Shown: positions 15,955 through 24,240 of the stretch, piece after piece
How positions within the stretch are numbered: the first letter of the stretch is position 1
Layout of the letters: each line of letters starts with the position of its first letter
From: HXMU1420-13 sp965229525
GTDB taxonomy: Bacteria; Bacteroidota; Rhodothermia; Balneolales; Balneolaceae
NCBI GenBank assembly: GCA_965229525.1
Contig: OZ245886.1
Location: forward strand, 1,674,001-1,738,000
Reading direction: 5' to 3'
Length of the DNA stretch: 64,000 bases
Notes under the pieces: generated by a model
What the model saw: only the letters and a program-made list of their open reading frames with translations
Told to the model about the DNA's origin: nothing
Database searches by the model: none
Made by a program: the position numbers and the translations under genes

Positions 15955-17763
15955 ATGCATATTGAGCACAAACAATTCTTAGAATTAATAGCAGAAGCTA
16001 GTGGTATAGACCTTGAGAAAGCAGAGAAACAGCTATCCGAATTAATAAGTGAAATCAAGCAGTCGTTAGGTGAAGGAGAAGCCTACGAAATTGAAGGATT
16101 TGGAATATTTTCAAGTTTAGGAAATCGAGTAATGTTCATCCCTTCTGATGAGCTGGAGACCGAAATAAATTTTAAGTACGTTGGGATGGAACCCATCGAG
16201 CTTGATGAACCGAAACCAACATTTGAAGACCCTTTTGAAGGATTAGATGATGAAGGCTCAAAATCAGATTCAGTGGATAGCAGGTTCGCCGGTTTAATTG
16301 ATGATGACATAACAGACCCTTTGTTAGAACCTGAAGAAGGTCCTGGTCCAGAAATGTGGGGCGTAGAAGCACATAAAGAAGATGAAAGTGCGGATCGTTT
16401 ATTTGCTAGCTTAATGGGAGAAAAATACGAAACACCTTTAGATGAGGCCGAAGGGATTGATACTAATGAATCCGTTGTAGACGACGATTTTAGTGATGTT
16501 TTTGCAGATGCGTCAGAGTCAGAAAGCAGTGATGACCTTGGGGCAGAGTTGGCGGCTCTTATGTCGGATGATGAGCCGTTAGAAATGGAAGAACCAACTA
16601 CAGATGATCTTTTAGACGATATTTTTGCCGACAATGATGGAATTGATGAGGACTTAGGTGAAGATTTAATACAAGATAATTCTATTGAATTACCACATGA
16701 GAATGAGGGCACAGATGAGGATGATAAGATAGAAGCAGCGCCAATTCTTAATCTGGAAACTCCAACTGAATCCGATTTTGAAATAGAATTACCCGAAGAG
16801 AATATTTTTGAAGAGGAGTTGATCGAAGAAGAACCCAATGTAGATCAAGAAGAGAGTGTTCCAGAATTGGAAGAAAATGAAGATTTCGACGATCCATTCT
16901 ACGCCATCGAAGAGGAACAATTCGATGAAAGTGTACTTCGAATGGAGGACCTGGATGAAACAGAAATTATACCTGTGATTAAAAATATCACAACAGATGT
17001 GCCAGAGCCAGTTGGTGAAAAAGAAAAATCTAAGAAAGAGCTTCAAAAAGAAGAAAAAGAGCGCAAAAAACAAGAAGAAAAAGACGCCAAAGAAAAGAAA
17101 AAAATAGATAAAGAAAGGCTTAAACAAGAAAAGAAAGAAGCCAGGGAAAAAGCTAAAGCTGAAAATAAATCAAATACCCAATCGGCTCCTGTTTGGCTTT
17201 GGGTTGTTCTAATTATGGTTATTGTAAGTGGCAGTGTTGTGGGCTTAGGTTATTTCAATGTTATAAACATTCCTTTTATTACACCACAAACAGCTTCAAA
17301 CTCAGTTACTTCTCAACCTGTTCAACAACAAACAACACAAACACAGCAGCAAGTACAAGCTACAGAACAACCATCTGCTGAACCTATTGATAATCAAAAT
17401 GCTGATGTCACTGCGGCGGAACAAGCAACCGAGCCAGTAGTTGAAGAGGTGATGCCAGAAATTAACAATACACTTCCTTTAGAAGGACAATATGGCTTAA
17501 CCGGACAAGTTTCTTCTGCTGGAAATGATGGTTACACAATAATTTTGTACACATTGAGTAATCAAACTAATGCTGTAAACGAAGCACAAAAATTGATAGA
17601 CGCAGGATATCGTGCGTTTTTAACTCCTGTTCCAAGCGAACGATATGGCACACTTTACAGAGTAAGCCTGGGTCAGTTTGGTTCATTATTCGATGCCGCC
17701 GTAGCATCCGAAGAAGTTGAAAGTTTATTACCCGAAAATTTCATCATAAAAAAAATTAATTAA
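15955..17763 (+). CDS. HU-like N-terminal / acidic linker / membrane / SPOR-domain protein
   Basis: The 602-residue protein has four parts. Residues 1-75 form an HU/CCDC81-type domain (HKQFLELIAEASGI, then YEIEGFGIFSSLGNRVMFIP). Residues ~80-345 are extremely acidic, with repeated DDLFADD-like segments. Residues ~355-405 are a Lys/Glu-rich coiled coil. One transmembrane segment is at ~410-435 (VWLWVVLIMVIVSGSVVGLGYF). After a Gln/Thr-rich linker there is a C-terminal SPOR domain (YTIILYTLSNQTNAVNEAQKL ... RVSLGQFGSLFDA). SPOR domains bind denuded septal peptidoglycan. The domain order places the HU part in the cytoplasm and SPOR in the periplasm, so it could tie the nucleoid or cytoplasm to the septum. 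That role is inferred. It is followed after 8 nt by tolQ. Confidence 0.85.
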   Translation: MHIEHKQFLELIAEASGIDLEKAEKQLSELISEIKQSLGEGEAYEIEGFGIFSSLGNRVMFIPSDELETEINFKYVGMEPIELDEPKPTFEDPFEGLDDEGSKSDSVDSRFAGLIDDDITDPLLEPEEGPGPEMWGVEAHKEDESADRLFASLMGEKYETPLDEAEGIDTNESVVDDDFSDVFADASESESSDDLGAELAALMSDDEPLEMEEPTTDDLLDDIFADNDGIDEDLGEDLIQDNSIELPHENEGTDEDDKIEAAPILNLETPTESDFEIELPEENIFEEELIEEEPNVDQEESVPELEENEDFDDPFYAIEEEQFDESVLRMEDLDETEIIPVIKNITTDVPEPVGEKEKSKKELQKEEKERKKQEEKDAKEKKKIDKERLKQEKKEAREKAKAENKSNTQSAPVWLWVVLIMVIVSGSVVGLGYFNVINIPFITPQTASNSVTSQPVQQQTTQTQQQVQATEQPSAEPIDNQNADVTAAEQATEPVVEEVMPEINNTLPLEGQYGLTGQVSSAGNDGYTIILYTLSNQTNAVNEAQKLIDAGYRAFLTPVPSERYGTLYRVSLGQFGSLFDAAVASEEVESLLPENFIIKKIN

Positions 17764-17771
17764 TCATCTAC

Positions 17772-18479
17772 ATGATAAAGTTACTTCTCATTTTGCAGGA
17801 ATCAACCGCTGCGATTGATTCCCTTGCAACTTCATTAGAGGGAGATACCATAACATTTTTCGACTTAATGGTTGAAGGCGGAATCTTAATGATTCCCATA
17901 TTCATTTTATTTCTGATTTCATTTTATGTGATTTTTGAACGCTGGAGCGCGATTTCCAGATCACACACAGATACCGAGAGATTTCTACAAAGTATCGGAA
18001 GTATGCTGAAATCAGGAAAACAGTCTGATGCCATTGCCTATTGCGAAGAATTCGATAAGCCCTTAGCCAGGATAATTATGGCCGGTATCAAGCGACTTGG
18101 CCGACCAATTCGTGATATCGAGGATGCCATTGATAATGCCGGTAAAAAAGAAATTTTCTTTCTGGAAAAGCGAATGAATTGGTTGGCTACTATTGCAGGT
18201 GTTGCCCCATTAATCGGATTTACCGGCACAGTTACAGGTATGATTGAAGCCTTTATGGATATTCAATCCCTTCAAGGAAATGTAAATCCCAGTGCGCTGG
18301 CAGGTGGAATTTGGGAAGCATTAATCACCACGGCGGCAGGACTAATTGTTGGTTTAATTGCATTCGGTTTCTACAACTTCTTGCTTGGCAGAATTAACCG
18401 CTCAATTTTTGAACTTGAAAATGCCTCCGCTGACTTCCTTGATTTACTTCAATCACCAGCACCTAAACGACAAGCATAA
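17772..18479 (+). CDS. TolQ/ExbB/MotA proton-channel protein
   Basis: The 235-residue protein has three transmembrane segments: GILMIPIFILFLISFYVIF (~34-52), and the two-helix core LATIAGVAPLIGFTGTVTGM (~138-157) and ALITTAAGLIVGLIAFGFY (~183-201). The GFTGTVTGM and LITTAAGL motifs are characteristic. Partnered with the TolR/ExbD protein, which it overlaps by 1 nt, it forms the proton-driven stator that powers TonB or Tol complexes across the envelope. It is in the operon with the HU/SPOR gene. Gene neighbourhood does not tell TolQ from ExbB: the SPOR partner favours a Tol-like division role, the TonB-like third gene favours ExbB. Confidence 0.92.
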   Translation: MIKLLLILQESTAAIDSLATSLEGDTITFFDLMVEGGILMIPIFILFLISFYVIFERWSAISRSHTDTERFLQSIGSMLKSGKQSDAIAYCEEFDKPLARIIMAGIKRLGRPIRDIEDAIDNAGKKEIFFLEKRMNWLATIAGVAPLIGFTGTVTGMIEAFMDIQSLQGNVNPSALAGGIWEALITTAAGLIVGLIAFGFYNFLLGRINRSIFELENASADFLDLLQSPAPKRQA

Positions 18480-18895
18480 TGGCTCGTGATTTTAGAAGAG
18501 GCGATAAAAGACTACCTCCACTGACACTGTTTTCACAGTCGTCATTGACAGATATTGTACTTCTTTTGTTGATTTTCTTTCTGCTTACATCATCATTTGT
18601 TACCAATTTTGGGATTCAGGTAAACATCCCAAGAGCGGAAAGTGGAGCAGTAACAGAGTCTGAATATATCTCTGTTGCTATTACAAACGATGGCGAGTTT
18701 TATGTGGAAGGCGAACTAACAGCACGTGGTTCATTAGCATCAGCCATACGCGAAGCAAGAAATACCAAGCCCGAAGGTATGATCGTTCTCAGAGCAGATA
18801 AAGATGCCACCGTGGACGATGCCGTTCGAGTTTTAAATATCGGAAAGGCACTGAATCTTCGGCTTGTTATGGCTACTGAACAAGGATCATTATAA
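18479..18895 (+). CDS. TolR/ExbD biopolymer transport protein
   Basis: The 138-residue protein has the expected layout: a basic N-terminus (ARDFRRGDKR), one membrane helix with the essential proton-carrying Asp in LTDIVLLLLIFFLLTSSF, and a periplasmic domain (EYISVAITNDGEFYVEGE ... VILRADKD-like block, DAVRVLNIGKALNLRLVMAT). Its ATG overlaps the tolQ stop by one base (TAATG) and its stop is 3 nt before the TonB-like gene, so all three are co-translated. Confidence 0.93.
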   Translation: MARDFRRGDKRLPPLTLFSQSSLTDIVLLLLIFFLLTSSFVTNFGIQVNIPRAESGAVTESEYISVAITNDGEFYVEGELTARGSLASAIREARNTKPEGMIVLRADKDATVDDAVRVLNIGKALNLRLVMATEQGSL

Positions 18896-18898
18896 ATC

Positions 18899-19720
18899 AT
18901 GCAACCAAACTTCACCAAAGACGATGGCAGAGCATTAATTGCGACGATTGGCGTTGCAAGTATACTTCTTGCCTTCTCTTTATGGTATACTATTGATATG
19001 GGACGCAATATGCGCCCTTCTTTTATTGAAGTGGAGTTTGGAGAATTTCAAACGGGTAGCATGACAGAGTTTTCAGAACAAGAAAACGAAGAAGTTGCAA
19101 CCCGCCCTAACCCCTCAGAAGTTGAAACGGAAGAGCCAGCTGAAGAATCACCGGAAGTAGAAGAAGTACCAGAAGAAACTACTGTTGAAGACACTAAACC
19201 GGTAGATTTACCCGATGAAGTAGAAGAAGTAATCGAAGAAGCGATTGAAACCCCAATAACCGAAGAAATTGATCCCACACAAGTAACTGAAGAGAACCTG
19301 GAAGAAGAGGTTGAAATTGCGCCAGTAGCACAAGAGGACATCGAAACACAAGAAGGGGCGGAAGAAAGTGGAGATGTAGAAGGTAATATCGGTGATACAG
19401 ATTCTGACCAGGGTTTAGGTAATGATGATGAAAATACCTCACCCTACGATTTAACATTTGAAGGCGATCTGGACAGAACACCTTTGTCACAAAATCTACC
19501 TGAAAATAATACCAACTTTAACGCAACAGTAACCATGGGTTTTGAAGTTTTGCCAAATGGTACAGTTGGAAGAATATGGCCAATCAGGCGTTCCGGAAAT
19601 CCCGAATTAGAGCGTACAGTTATGGCAACGCTTAAGAATTGGAGGTTTACAAGATTGCCGGCAGGCGTTCCTCAAACTAATCAGCGTGGCTCAATTACGT
19701 TTAAATTTATCGTAGAATAA
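18899..19720 (+). CDS. TonB/TolA-like energy-transducer protein
   Basis: The 273-residue protein has one N-terminal membrane helix (ALIATIGVASILLAFSLWYTI, ~12-32), a long periplasmic stretch (~50-180) rich in Glu, Pro and Val (EEPAEESPEVEEVPEE) that can span the periplasm, and a C-terminal TonB-type domain (TVTMGFEVLPNGTVGRIWPI ... LERTVMATLKNWRF). The acidic spacer, instead of the usual Pro-Lys one, is unusual for TonB. With the TolQ/TolR genes upstream it should couple the proton gradient to an outer-membrane partner, perhaps the barrel protein that heads the operon. Confidence 0.88.
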   Translation: MQPNFTKDDGRALIATIGVASILLAFSLWYTIDMGRNMRPSFIEVEFGEFQTGSMTEFSEQENEEVATRPNPSEVETEEPAEESPEVEEVPEETTVEDTKPVDLPDEVEEVIEEAIETPITEEIDPTQVTEENLEEEVEIAPVAQEDIETQEGAEESGDVEGNIGDTDSDQGLGNDDENTSPYDLTFEGDLDRTPLSQNLPENNTNFNATVTMGFEVLPNGTVGRIWPIRRSGNPELERTVMATLKNWRFTRLPAGVPQTNQRGSITFKFIVE

Positions 19721-19823
19721 TTCTCGATTCTGCCAATCACATCTTTTTACTGATCTCTTGATTCTGAGTCCCTACTTTCAGTAATTCTTACCCGCTCTTC
19801 ACACTAACCAAAAAGGGATACAA

Positions 19824-22800
19824 ATGAAGCGATTTTTTAATGCAATTACACTTGCTGTGTTAAGTGCTTTCTTATTTCAGCCAGTTCAGGCTCAGGTATT
19901 TGGCCACGGAGAAGAAACAGACCGACCGGCATTTCAAGACATGATGTTTCAGGATCTTGAGTATAGAGAAATTGGGCCATTTCGTGGGGGTAGATCTGTG
20001 GCAGTTGCAGGCCATAATGACCAACCCTATATCTATTATGTTGGATACACCGGTGGTGGTGTTTATAAAACCATCGATGGTGGAAATACCTGGGAAAATG
20101 TATCTGATGGATATTTCAAAACAGGTTCGGTTGGTGCAATTGATGTTGCCGACTCTGACCCGAATGTAATTTATGTTGGAATGGGTGAAACCGATATTCG
20201 CGGAAACATGAGTCCGGGCGATGGAATGTATCGGTCTACGGATGCTGGAAAAACCTGGTCGTACCTTGGACTTGGTGATACACAGTTCATTGGCGACATC
20301 GAAATACACCCAACCAACCCAGATGTAGTTTGGATTGCCGCGATGGGAAAACTTTTTGGGAACGTAGAAAGCTCGGAGCGCGGTGTTTACAAAACTACCG
20401 ATGGTGGTAAAACCTGGAACAAGGTGTTATTCCGCGATAACAAAACCGGCGCTGTTGATATTGCTGTTGACCCGAATAACCCTCGTATTTTATATGCGGC
20501 ATTGTGGGAAGCCTATCGGACGGAACATGAGATGAGCAGTGGTGGTGAAGGCTCGGGATTATTCAAAAGTACAGATGGCGGTGAATCCTGGACAGAGATC
20601 ACACGAAATGTTGGGATGCCAAAAGGTATGGTTGGGAAAATTGGTGTTTCTGTTTCACCGGTAAACTCAGATCGCGTATTTGCAATCGTTGAAAATGCTC
20701 GCGGAGGTGGACTTTTCCGAAGCGAAGATGCCGGAGATACATGGACACGCGTTAGTGCAGATCGTAATCTTCGGCAAAGAGCCTGGTACTATTCAAAAGT
20801 AATCGCAGACACCCAAAGCGAGGACGTAGTTTATGTATTGAATGTTGGATTCTGGAAATCCATCGATGGTGGTAGAAACTTTAGCCGAATACGAACTCCA
20901 CATGCCGATCATCACGATCTTTGGATTGCAAACAATGACCCAAACCGTATGGTAATTGGGGATGATGGTGGTGGACAGGTTACCTATAATGGCGGTAGAA
21001 CATGGACCTCTTATCACACTTCTGCAACAGCACAGATTTATCAGGTAGCGGTTGATAATCAGTTTCCCTACATGATTTATGGAGCGCAACAGGATAACTC
21101 TACATTTGCAATCATGAGCAGAACGAATAGTTCGGGCATTGATGAGGATGATTGGTGGCCGGTAGCAGGTTGCGAGTCTGGATATATTGCTGTTGATCCT
21201 GAAAACCATGACGTTACTTATGGTGGATGTTATGGTGGATCTCTTTCTCGTTATGATGCAAATCTGAGACTAAATGATCGCATTGATATCTGGCCGGATA
21301 ACCCTATGGGCTCTGGTGCAGATCAGTTGAAATATAGATTCCAGTGGACCTTCCCAATCATAGTATCACCACATGATTCAGATGTTCTATATGCTACTTC
21401 GCAACACGTACATCGATCAACTGATGAAGGAATGAGCTGGGAAGATATCAGCCCGGATCTCACACGAAATGATAAGTCAAAACAAATCGAATCTGGTGGA
21501 CCAATCACCAAAGATGATACTTCGGTAGAGTATTACAATACTATTTTCACCTTCGTTGAATCTGAAATTGAGCCCGGATTACTTTGGGTTGGAACAGACG
21601 ATGGTTTGATTCACATCAGTCGTGATAATGGGGAAACCTGGAATGATGTAACACCACGTGGTTTGCCCGAATCTCTAATCAGTATTTTGGATGCTTCACA
21701 ACATGACCCCGGTACGGCTTACTTTGCGGCAACTCGTTATAAGTTTGGCGACTTCCAACCGATGATCTACCGCACGACTAATTATGGCCGAAGCTGGGAT
21801 AAAATCACTGATGGCATTCCAGATATGGACTTCACGCGCGTAGTACGAGAAGATCCAAATAAAGCCGGGCTACTTTACGCAGGAACAGAAACCGGAGTGT
21901 ACGTTTCGTTTAATTCGGGTGATAATTGGCAGCCACTTCAGATGAACTTGCCGGCAACACCAATTACAGATTTAGCCGTTCATAAACGAGATAAAGACCT
22001 AATTGTAGCTACTCAGGGTCGTTCTTTTTGGGTTCTGGACGACCTACCTGTTCTACACCAAATGACGGAAGAAATTGCGAATGCTGATCATCATTTATTT
22101 GACCCAGAAGATGCATACCTGTACGGAGGTTCAAGTTGGGGAGGCCCTTCGCCAACCTCAGGTGAAAACCCGGATAACGGTGCGGTTGTATTCTTCAAGT
22201 TAGGTGAGGAGCAGGAAAATGAAATCAAACTTGAGTTTCTTGATATGCGAGGCAACACCATCCAAACATTCTCGAGTACTGAAGACGCTCGCGGACGTGA
22301 AGTGAGAGAATCTCCATTATTTTTTGAGGAAGAAGACCGAACGCGCCCAACGGTTGTTCCAAATAAGGCTGGAATGAACAAGTTTGTTTGGAATCTTAGA
22401 TATCCAGGCGTAACTAATTTGGAAGGTCGTCAAATTCTGTGGGCAGGAAATACTGCTGGCCCTATGGCTGTGCCTGGTACTTACACGGTTCGAATGCATA
22501 TTGGTGATGAAATGGTTGCCGAGCAACAATTTGAAGTTATGAAAGATCCTAGGTTGGTGGATGTTAGTCAGGATGATCTGATTGCTCAATTTGAATTGGT
22601 TCAAACAATCAATGCGAAGCTTGATACGACCCATAAATCGATCAATCGAATAAGAGCATCGATGGAAGAAATGAAAACATTGTCTGAAGAAATTACTGAT
22701 AATGAAGAATTGACTACTCGACTCAAAGAACTAACAACAACTATTTCTGAAATCGAGAACGAACTAGTTCAAACGAAAGCGGAAGCGATACAGGATGTGT

Positions 22801-23015
22801 TAAACTTCCCAATCAAACTGAATAATAAACTGGCTTCACTTAAGAGTACGGTGATGACTGGTTATGGCCGACCAACAGCTCAGCAGTATGCGGTGTTTGA
22901 AGATTTAGCAGGCAAAGTTGATGTGCAACTCGACAAGCTGAATGCCATCTGGAATGGTGAGTATGAGCAGATGATCGAGGAAATCGAAAACCCGGCAGTA
23001 CCAATTAATCGATAA
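19824..23015 (+). CDS. Secreted VPS10/BNR-repeat beta-propeller protein (sortilin-like, 'glycosyl hydrolase')
   Basis: The 1063-residue protein has a signal peptide (TLAVLSAFLFQPVQAQ). About eleven Asp-box hairpins (S/T-x-D-x-G-x-x-W) run from residue ~85 to ~710: KTIDGGNTW, RSTDAGKTW, KTTDGGKTW, KSTDGGESW, RSEDAGDTW, RSTDEGMSW, ISRDNGETW, RTTNYGRSW and others. These form one or two large propellers of the VPS10/sortilin type. A beta-sandwich-like region follows (~755-915), then a helical, likely coiled-coil tail (~930-1055). No catalytic residues are evident, so the database label glycosyl hydrolase is uncertain. Homologues are frequent in marine Bacteroidota/Balneolota. It has a strong terminator after it. 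Confidence 0.85.
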   Translation: MKRFFNAITLAVLSAFLFQPVQAQVFGHGEETDRPAFQDMMFQDLEYREIGPFRGGRSVAVAGHNDQPYIYYVGYTGGGVYKTIDGGNTWENVSDGYFKTGSVGAIDVADSDPNVIYVGMGETDIRGNMSPGDGMYRSTDAGKTWSYLGLGDTQFIGDIEIHPTNPDVVWIAAMGKLFGNVESSERGVYKTTDGGKTWNKVLFRDNKTGAVDIAVDPNNPRILYAALWEAYRTEHEMSSGGEGSGLFKSTDGGESWTEITRNVGMPKGMVGKIGVSVSPVNSDRVFAIVENARGGGLFRSEDAGDTWTRVSADRNLRQRAWYYSKVIADTQSEDVVYVLNVGFWKSIDGGRNFSRIRTPHADHHDLWIANNDPNRMVIGDDGGGQVTYNGGRTWTSYHTSATAQIYQVAVDNQFPYMIYGAQQDNSTFAIMSRTNSSGIDEDDWWPVAGCESGYIAVDPENHDVTYGGCYGGSLSRYDANLRLNDRIDIWPDNPMGSGADQLKYRFQWTFPIIVSPHDSDVLYATSQHVHRSTDEGMSWEDISPDLTRNDKSKQIESGGPITKDDTSVEYYNTIFTFVESEIEPGLLWVGTDDGLIHISRDNGETWNDVTPRGLPESLISILDASQHDPGTAYFAATRYKFGDFQPMIYRTTNYGRSWDKITDGIPDMDFTRVVREDPNKAGLLYAGTETGVYVSFNSGDNWQPLQMNLPATPITDLAVHKRDKDLIVATQGRSFWVLDDLPVLHQMTEEIANADHHLFDPEDAYLYGGSSWGGPSPTSGENPDNGAVVFFKLGEEQENEIKLEFLDMRGNTIQTFSSTEDARGREVRESPLFFEEEDRTRPTVVPNKAGMNKFVWNLRYPGVTNLEGRQILWAGNTAGPMAVPGTYTVRMHIGDEMVAEQQFEVMKDPRLVDVSQDDLIAQFELVQTINAKLDTTHKSINRIRASMEEMKTLSEEITDNEELTTRLKELTTTISEIENELVQTKAEAIQDVLNFPIKLNNKLASLKSTVMTGYGRPTAQQYAVFEDLAGKVDVQLDKLNAIWNGEYEQMIEEIENPAVPINR

Positions 23016-23034
23016 TTAAATTTTGAAATACATG

Positions 23035-23068
23035 AAGCCACTTTCAGAAATGGAAGTGGCTTTTTTTT
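23035..23068 (+). terminator. Rho-independent terminator after the VPS10 gene
   Basis: AAGCCACTT and AAGTGGCTT form a 9-bp stem around a 10-base loop, followed by eight T residues, 20 nt past the stop codon. Confidence 0.9.
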
Positions 23069-23083
23069 GTTGGCACCACTTCA

Positions 23084-23175
23084 TCATGCTGTCTCGAATA
23101 CTTTCGGGATCAGCATCTTTGTACTGATACTTATCGTTGACAGATTCCAAGGATCCTGAAACAAGTTCAGGATGC
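23084..23175. repeat. REP-like palindromic element (two hairpin arms)
   Basis: The left arm (23084-23117) is a nested hairpin: outer ATGCTG/CAGCAT-type stem with an inner TCTCGAA...TTCGGGA stem. The right arm (23151-23175) contains TCCTGAA-ACAAG-TTCAGGA. The arms are about 30 bp apart and lie between the VPS10 terminator and the stop of the MscS gene. The right arm is the reverse complement of the left arm of the elements at 49886-49992 and 50942-51047, so it belongs to the same family. Confidence 0.75.
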
Positions 23176-23180
23176 CCAAA

Positions 23181-24158
23181 TCAATTGGAACTCTTACTCT
23201 TTGGTAGCTCATTCCTGAAGTTGATATCTCGTTGCGGGAATGGAATTTCGATATCGTATTCTCTGAATTTATGCACTATCGACTGGTTTAATTCATTGAG
23301 CACATTATACCGTTCTTTTACGTCTCGAATCATAACGAGTAGCTTCATATCCCAGGAAGAATCACCAAAATTTCGAAGATGAATGCGGTGCTTTGGTCGC
23401 TTTAACACGTGCTTGCTTTCCTCAGCAACCTCATCAAGAGCCTTCAATACCAAATCTAGATCTGAGCCATACGATACTCCAACATTTACAACCAATAAAT
23501 AGGTGGGGTCGCCATGTGAGTAATTAATAACATCTTTACTTACAAACTCACTATTTGGTACAATGATGGAAATGTTTTGTAGAGTTTTTACAGTGGTAGA
23601 ACGAATATTTATTTCTTCGACATCTCCTTCAATTCCATTTACTTCTACTCTATCACCAACGCTGATGGGGCGTTCAAATAATACAATCAGACCTGATATA
23701 AAATTAGAGGTGATATTTTGCAAGCCAAAACCAATACCAACGGAAAGGAAACCAAAGATTACTGCCAATCCTGTTAAATCTACCCCAAGAAATTGAAAGG
23801 AAACGAACAGACCAATAATCACAATTACATACTGCGACATCCTAGCCAGTGTGTATCTCAGACCGGAATCATTGATAAATCGGGGAAGGATTTTATCCTT
23901 CAACAACCGTTTCATGAACGAGCCTAGATACGTGAACCCGACAATGAATAGGATAAAAATTAAGATTGAGAGGAAAGTAACGGGTGTATCTGCAATCTTG
24001 AAAAGAGTCACCTGGAGGAAATCACCAATATAGTCGAAGATTTCACCCACCGAATAATTCGTCGGATCCGGAATATTTAATACAGAATCTATCTGGAATA
24101 ATGTAGAGTCAGGTTGTGCTATAAGCGAGTCGGGCGGGACTTGTTGTATGTCTATCAT
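23181..24158 (-). CDS. MscS-family mechanosensitive ion channel
   Basis: The 325-residue protein has an N-terminal stretch of about 60 residues, then three to four membrane segments (~68-88, ~110-128, ~132-160). The pore-lining TM3 has the Gly/Ala-rich pattern VIFGFLSVGIGFGLQN. The beta domain begins FERPISVGDRVEV and continues EEINIRSTTVKTLQNISIIVPNSEF. The C-terminal alpha/beta domain follows. Such channels vent solutes on osmotic downshift. Its 3' end abuts the REP-like element. It stands alone on the minus strand, downstream of glgP with that gene's terminator between. Confidence 0.93.
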   Translation of the reverse strand: MIDIQQVPPDSLIAQPDSTLFQIDSVLNIPDPTNYSVGEIFDYIGDFLQVTLFKIADTPVTFLSILIFILFIVGFTYLGSFMKRLLKDKILPRFINDSGLRYTLARMSQYVIVIIGLFVSFQFLGVDLTGLAVIFGFLSVGIGFGLQNITSNFISGLIVLFERPISVGDRVEVNGIEGDVEEINIRSTTVKTLQNISIIVPNSEFVSKDVINYSHGDPTYLLVVNVGVSYGSDLDLVLKALDEVAEESKHVLKRPKHRIHLRNFGDSSWDMKLLVMIRDVKERYNVLNELNQSIVHKFREYDIEIPFPQRDINFRNELPKSKSSN

Positions 24159-24181
24159 TCTCTAAATATTTCCACCAATAT

Positions 24182-24218
24182 AAAAAAAGCCGAAACAGAT
24201 GAAATTCCATTTCGGCTT
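24182..24218 (-). terminator. Terminator of glgP
   Basis: On the minus strand AAGCCGAAA pairs with TTTCGGCTT (9 bp) around a 14-base loop and is followed by a run of seven T. It lies 22 nt past the glgP stop. Confidence 0.88.
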
Positions 24219-24240
24219 AATTTCTAATAACTTGATTGAA

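Noticed and set aside
16083..16838. 251-codon Ser-rich open frame on the minus strand
   Set aside because: It is the complement of the acidic Asp/Glu-rich linker of the HU/SPOR gene; such codon bias opens the antisense frame.
23137..23382. 81-codon plus-strand frame
   Set aside because: It runs through the REP-like arm and then antisense to the MscS gene; no coding sign.
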